From Paenibacillus sp. FSL H7-0737 (GTDB lineage Bacteria > Bacillota > Bacilli > Paenibacillales > Paenibacillaceae), in contig NZ_CP009279.1 in assembly GCF_000758545.1 (NCBI RefSeq), positions 2,604,001 through 2,668,000 of the forward strand: DNA of 64,000 bases. Direction: 5' to 3'. Positions 61,253 through 64,000 of the stretch are shown here, piece after piece. Both the position numbers and the translations under genes were made by a program. Under the pieces are notes generated by a model, which worked only from the letters and a program-made list of their open reading frames with translations, was not told where the DNA came from and did no database searches. How positions within the stretch are numbered: the first letter of the stretch is position 1; each line of letters starts with the position of its first letter.

Positions 61253-61426
61253 TTATTTCTTTTTCTTCTTTGTGGGTCCAATCTGGCGCCTTACTTTATT
61301 GTTCTCATCAACCTCAATAATATAAATGTCCTTCACTGTACCGGAAAGAGTAAACCATTCACGTAGAGCATCAGCTTCAGTCATTGGTCCCAATATTCGT
61401 TTTCCCCTATAACATATAAAAAACAC
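61253..61426 (-). CDS. 57-residue basic protein with poly-lysine tail
   Basis: GTG start at 61426 with AAGGAG 7 bases upstream. The protein begins with a short hydrophobic FFICYRGKRILGPM, continues through MTEADALREWFTLSGT and the beta strand VKDIYIIEVDENNKV, and ends in RRQIGPTKKKKK. The good ribosome site, uninterrupted frame and coherent strand/helix pattern argue for a real gene. Function unknown. Confidence 0.55.
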   Translation of the reverse strand: MFFICYRGKRILGPMTEADALREWFTLSGTVKDIYIIEVDENNKVRRQIGPTKKKKK

Positions 61427-61635
61427 TCCTACTCCTTAGTGAGTTTGCGAAAATGCAATAATCCTCAAAACGATACTCATTAACGATTTTCAGTAAGTCT
61501 CATTATTTTATATTAATGCTAAATTATAGGAGATGCAATATTGAGAGATTATTCCTGTTTAGTTCAAATAACGTTTATATAAGGAACCATAGGCATGATG
61601 CCCCATTATGAGAGATAAACGGTTCCAGATATAAT

Positions 61636-61650
61636 TGATAATCATTATCA
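61636..61650. promoter_or_regulatory. Perfect Fur box upstream of gene remnants
   Basis: TGATAATCATTATCA matches the 7-1-7 Fur consensus at all positions and sits in a larger ATTGATAATCATTATCAAT palindrome. It lies 59 bp before an AraC-like remnant. Confidence 0.8.
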
Positions 61651-61708
61651 ATGTTTGAGATGTAATTAACTTAAATAGATTGTGTAACGGATCGGAGTGA
61701 AATGTAAG

Positions 61709-61861
61709 ATGAAGTTGGAAGATCATATTGCCGCATGGATTTATGCAGCCGTTAATGTGCTGGATATTCGACATGCTGTGATGGAGCCTGGGGATAAGCT
61801 GCAAGGCTATATATTGATTTTTCGTATTATTCCGATATCTAATCTTTTGATAAGCAGCTAG
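61709..61861 (+). pseudogene. N-terminal remnant of an AraC-type siderophore regulator
   Basis: A 50-codon frame whose first ~34 residues (DHIAAWIYAAVNVLDIRHAV, MEPGDKLQGY) resemble the opening of Btr-like AraC/SBP regulators of Paenibacillus as I recall them; the rest (ILIFRIIPIS onwards) is unrelated, and a TAG follows. GGAGTG lies upstream. With the perfect Fur box in front it looks like the surviving start of a deleted iron-uptake regulator. Assignment by recalled family pattern only. Confidence 0.5.
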
Positions 61862-61881
61862 ATTTTGTAGTTGAGAAGCTA

Positions 61882-62079
61882 GTGTCAACATATGAAAAAA
61901 ATAGAAAGCTAGATGATAAAACAGCTGTTATCCCTAATTTAAGAGGGAAATCGTATTTCGGTCTGTTTTTACTCCTAGGAATATTGCTGCTGCTTTCAGT
62001 AGCGGCTTCTTTCTCTTTTGGCTCTGATTCCATGAGCCTGAAGATGGCATGGACAGCGATAGAATTGAAAGGATTGTAA
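61882..62079 (+). pseudogene. N-terminal fragment of a FecCD-type iron-siderophore permease
   Basis: The frame contains GKSYFGLFLLLGILLLLSVA followed by ASFSFGSDSMSLKMAWTAI, the first membrane segment and following SxG..S.S....W..I stretch of FecCD permeases; the remaining ~270 residues are absent. It is preceded by ~35 polar residues not expected in that family and ends at a TAA. Frame differs from the AraC remnant upstream. It is best read as a deletion relic of an iron-transport operon. Confidence 0.5.
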
Positions 62080-62202
62080 ACAGGCTTCCACGTATTTCAT
62101 GTTGCAAAAGTGGGAAGGAAATTATATATCAGTAAAGCGGAATTTAGGAATTGGTTGGAGGGTAGAAGCGATGATATTTTCCCAGAGGATCACATGAACT
62201 GA
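62080..62202 (+). pseudogene. C-terminal remnant of an excisionase-like HTH protein
   Basis: Continuing in the same frame after the TAA, FHVAKVGRKLYISKAEFRNW followed by LEG is the wing and last helix of HTH_17/excisionase domains (usual pattern K.G...IS...L..W). The recognition helices are missing and there is no start codon. A third relic in 600 bp. Confidence 0.5.
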
Positions 62203-62277
62203 TACGAAAAGTAATCGCGATTCGTATCAAATTCGTCTCACAGGGGTTTTTAATAGAATGATAAGTGAATAGAAAAC

Positions 62278-62305
62278 AAAAAAAGCCTTGAAATTCAAGG
62301 CTTTT
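62278..62305 (-). terminator. Terminator after the tRNA gene
   Basis: AAAAGCCTTGAA/TTCAAGGCTTTT stem with a T-run on the minus strand, directly following tRNA-Val. Confidence 0.85.
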
Positions 62306-62310
62306 CGATA

Positions 62311-62382
62311 TAGGACGGATGGGGTTCGAACCCATGACCCCTACCCTGTCAAGATAGTGCTCTCCCGCTGAGCTACCGTCCT
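62311..62382 (-). tRNA. tRNA-Val (anticodon GAC)
   Basis: Acceptor AGGACGG/CCGTCCT with discriminator A, D-arm with GCTC..GAGC, anticodon stem CTATC/GGTAG enclosing TTGACAG (anticodon GAC), and T-arm ATGGG-TTCGAAC-CCCAT. No CCA is encoded. It is a single gene with its own terminator. Confidence 0.92.
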
Positions 62383-62473
62383 GCGACGAATTTCATAATA
62401 CCATACGATAGAGTAGGATGGCAATTCTTTTTTTACAATCTATAGGTATGATAGTTTACATAGTCTTTAAAAT

Positions 62474-62505
62474 AAAAAAGAAAAGGGGATGCCGCTCCAT
62501 CCCCA
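62474..62505 (-). terminator. Terminator of the spore-coat-like gene
   Basis: GGGGATG/CATCCCC stem followed on the minus strand by a long T-rich run. Confidence 0.75.
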
Positions 62506-62514
62506 TGAGCCACG

Positions 62515-62817
62515 TCAGATAAAGAACGGGAGTAGAAATATATCGCTTATGCCGAAAAAAGGGATGCGTCGTGGAAAGAAGCGACGTCTTGGGAAAAAGC
62601 CAGGCCGGAAACCAAATTGTCTATACGCCGATTCGTGTGTAGGCATTCCGTTTAAACGTTCTACCATTTCGTTGCTAGGAACCGCAAGAGTAACATAGTT
62701 TTGATCTACATGGGCAATAAAGCCATCAAAGGACTGACCGTCAGTCGTTGTAATACCAACGTATTTGTTCATACAATTCCAACTGACCTGTTGATGTAAA
62801 TTTGCATTTGTATCCAT
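62515..62817 (-). CDS. Small protein with SH3/Sm-like domain and aromatic-Arg tail (possible spore-coat protein)
   Basis: A 100-residue protein. Residues ~15-50 (NKYVGITTTDGQSFDGFIAH, VDQNYVTLAVP) read like a small Sm/SH3-type barrel. The rest is a Phe/Arg/Pro-rich tail (FRPGFFPRRRFFPRR). Similar two-part small proteins occur in spore-formers and are often spore-associated. The ATG at 62817 has GAGGAGG 7 bases upstream; an earlier in-frame start at 62832 does not. An elaborate inverted-repeat structure lies just upstream in its leader. Confidence 0.7.
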   Translation of the reverse strand: MDTNANLHQQVSWNCMNKYVGITTTDGQSFDGFIAHVDQNYVTLAVPSNEMVERLNGMPTHESAYRQFGFRPGFFPRRRFFPRRIPFFGISDIFLLPFFI

Positions 62818-62835
62818 AAATAACCTCCTCAATTG

Positions 62836-62919
62836 AATAACCCTGATAACAGTCTATGGTTCGTAGCCTATAACGTTCACGGCGTTAGCCCATAGGGTAA
62901 CCATAAAATTTGGGTTATT
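62836..62919 (-). ncRNA. Candidate structured leader RNA
   Basis: Within the gene-free 62833-63145 stretch, four nested arm pairs fold this 84-nt region: AATAACCC/GGGTTATT (8 bp), ATGGTT/AACCAT, CCTAT/ATAGG and AACG/CGTT, separated by small internal loops. On the minus strand its 3' end is ~10 bases from the ribosome site of the spore-coat-like gene. It has no T-run, so it is not a terminator. The rest of the gap holds the M50 gene promoter region, with nothing else recognisable. Confidence 0.5.
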
Positions 62920-63145
62920 TTGTGTGAGGTGGTGGTTGTGTATTGGAGCGGAATCACTTTCTTCCCTTGAATAATAGTGAAAATTATCCATTATCTGTTT
63001 GTTTGACCTTGAAACGATTCTAAAAGTTGCGTCGTATACTTAGCCGAGTGCTTTTTTATGGAAATACTCCTTAAGCACTTATGATAAAATGGAGGGTAAT
63101 GTACAGCAGTTAGATAAAAATTGAAAGAAAAAGGAGCTTGAGATC

Positions 63146-64000
63146 TTGCCGCAAAATGAGCAGAAAAAGAATTCTTCCACGCCATGGAAATGGTTGGGGG
63201 GCGGGGCGGCGATGCTCCTGTTTAAAGGAAAGGCGATTCTGTCTCTTCTGAAAATAGGTAAAATTGCCGGGCCGTTAATCTCAATGATGATTTCAATATG
63301 GGCTTATGCTTTGATTTACCCGTGGGGGTTTGCCGTGGGCTTTGTCCTGCTCTTGCTAGTCCATGAATTAGGACATGTAATAGCAGCGAAACGGATCGGG
63401 CTTCCAGTCAGCGCTCCACTGTTTATACCGTTTTTGGGAGCTTTAATTACAATGAAGAAACAGCCGCTGGATGCCCAGACAGAAGCTTATATTGCTTTTG
63501 GAGGTCCGATCTTAGGAACCATTGGGGCTACAGCCGTTTTTGGAGCGGCTTATTACATGGATAGTCCACTTCTCTATTCCTTGGCTTATATAGGTTTTTT
63601 ACTTAATCTGATCAATCTGCTGCCGATTCACCCGCTTGACGGCGGCCGTATTGCAACCGCGGTGACGCGCTGGCTGTGGCTTGTGGGGCTCGTGGGTGGT
63701 TTAGCCATCATCATCTATATGCGTTCGATCTTGTTCTTTATTATTTGGGCGTTATTTGCTTACGATCTGTATAACAAATATGTGAAGAGACGCACTAACA
63801 ATCGCCTTTATTCTGTAACGAAGAGTTTCTTAATTCCAGTAGAGCCACTTAGAGATGCAGGCTACATGATTCCAGGACCAGAGCATAGAAGAGATTTACC
63901 TTTTACTACTTACAGTGATTTGGAAAGACAGCAGTATGTAGGGGTGAGATGGGATCAACTGAACTACATTGGTAGAGCTACGCTTCCGCAGCAATGCATC
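63146..64000 (+). CDS. Site-2-protease-family (M50) membrane metalloprotease (partial)
   Basis: At least 285 residues, running off the right edge. After a polar N-terminus there are several membrane segments; the zinc motif LVHELGHVIAAKRIG (HExxH) lies near residue 75 and the second motif LLPIHPLDGGRIATA near 165, followed by a cytoplasmic region with YNKYVKRRTNN. This is the compact S2P/M50B arrangement. TTG start at 63146 with AAAGGAGC 9-10 bases upstream. It would cleave membrane-bound substrates; the target is unknown. Confidence 0.87.
   Translation, partial: MPQNEQKKNSSTPWKWLGGGAAMLLFKGKAILSLLKIGKIAGPLISMMISIWAYALIYPWGFAVGFVLLLLVHELGHVIAAKRIGLPVSAPLFIPFLGALITMKKQPLDAQTEAYIAFGGPILGTIGATAVFGAAYYMDSPLLYSLAYIGFLLNLINLLPIHPLDGGRIATAVTRWLWLVGLVGGLAIIIYMRSILFFIIWALFAYDLYNKYVKRRTNNRLYSVTKSFLIPVEPLRDAGYMIPGPEHRRDLPFTTYSDLERQQYVGVRWDQLNYIGRATLPQQCI

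Noticed and set aside
62311..62382. tRNA-associated integrated element (att site)
   Set aside because: No integrase and no repeat of the tRNA 3' end was seen in the flanking DNA; only gene relics lie nearby.

Overview
The window looks like chromosome from a low-to-mid GC, Gram-positive, spore-forming plant-debris degrader, most probably Paenibacillus or a close relative. The evidence is AGGAGG-type ribosome sites with many TTG/GTG starts, sigma-A style promoters, U-run hairpin terminators, a CotH-family protein, a GH74 xyloglucanase with CBM_X2 and CBM3 modules, GH94 and GH127 sugar enzymes, Fur/LexA/CcpA-type boxes and a Btr-like AraC-SBP fusion. It is ordinary core-plus-accessory chromosome: one tRNA-Val, no rRNA, no CRISPR array and no intact transposon or prophage.

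Layout. 0-4.7 kb: an operon on the minus strand (VTC-type polyphosphate polymerase, DUF4956 membrane protein, CotH-like lipoprotein) divergent from a membrane-anchored purple-acid-type phosphatase; the shared intergenic region holds a PhoP-box-like repeat. 5-9 kb: secreted xyloglucanase under a perfect CcpA (cre) site. 9-15 kb: SDR/LysR pair, methyltransferase-like protein, MFS exporter, an internally deleted GyrI-like remnant coupled to an aminoglycoside-phosphotransferase-fold kinase, DUF3888 protein. 15.5-17.8 kb: ribbon-helix-helix protein, second sliding clamp (DnaN paralogue) and a PUA-like protein. 17.8-21.5 kb: nitroreductase, DUF2785 protein, DUF1641 + type II NADH dehydrogenase. 21.6-28.4 kb: GDSL esterase, lipoprotein, methionine aminopeptidase, DJ-1/PfpI protein, HEAT-like protein, UMF1 transporter coupled to an alkaline-phosphatase-superfamily enzyme. 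28.4-37.8 kb: nucleotidyltransferase, YitT, Rrf2 regulator, a five-gene run (phosphoesterase, GNAT, S51 peptidase, lipoprotein with an excisionase-like domain, small tyrosine phosphatase), CatE-like dioxygenase with strong operators, GT14 glycosyltransferase, YwnB-like oxidoreductase, MBL hydrolase. 38-45.2 kb: CPA1 antiporter, a frameshifted DIP1984-type pseudogene, DegV, a two-gene threonine/serine exporter, a LexA-boxed Y-family polymerase, YitT/YczE-like membrane protein. 45.4-52.6 kb: carbohydrate block with AraC regulator, GH127, a small protein, GH94 cellobiose phosphorylase and its LacI repressor with matching operators. 52.7-55.5 kb: Fur-boxed siderophore-binding lipoprotein and an AraC regulator carrying a homologous binding domain. 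55.5-62.2 kb: small membrane proteins, glucose-dehydrogenase-like SDR, DUF1796, NUDIX, several tiny membrane proteins, then a graveyard of gene remnants behind a perfect Fur box. 62.3-64 kb: tRNA-Val(GAC), a spore-coat-like small protein with a structured leader, and the start of an M50 site-2 protease.

How the parts fit. Xyloglucanase, GH127 and cellobiose phosphorylase together suggest attack on hemicellulose, arabinan side chains and cello-oligosaccharides under carbon-catabolite and substrate control. The first 4.7 kb form a phosphate-themed module that is the best candidate here for an under-described system: polyphosphate synthesis, a partner membrane protein, an exported kinase-fold lipoprotein and an extracytoplasmic phosphatase, possibly under phosphate-starvation control. 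A nitroreductase and a CatE-like dioxygenase 16 kb apart carry the same TAACTA/TAGTTA-type palindromes, suggesting a shared quinone/electrophile-stress regulator encoded elsewhere. All functional statements come from reading motifs and recalled family knowledge; no database search was run.
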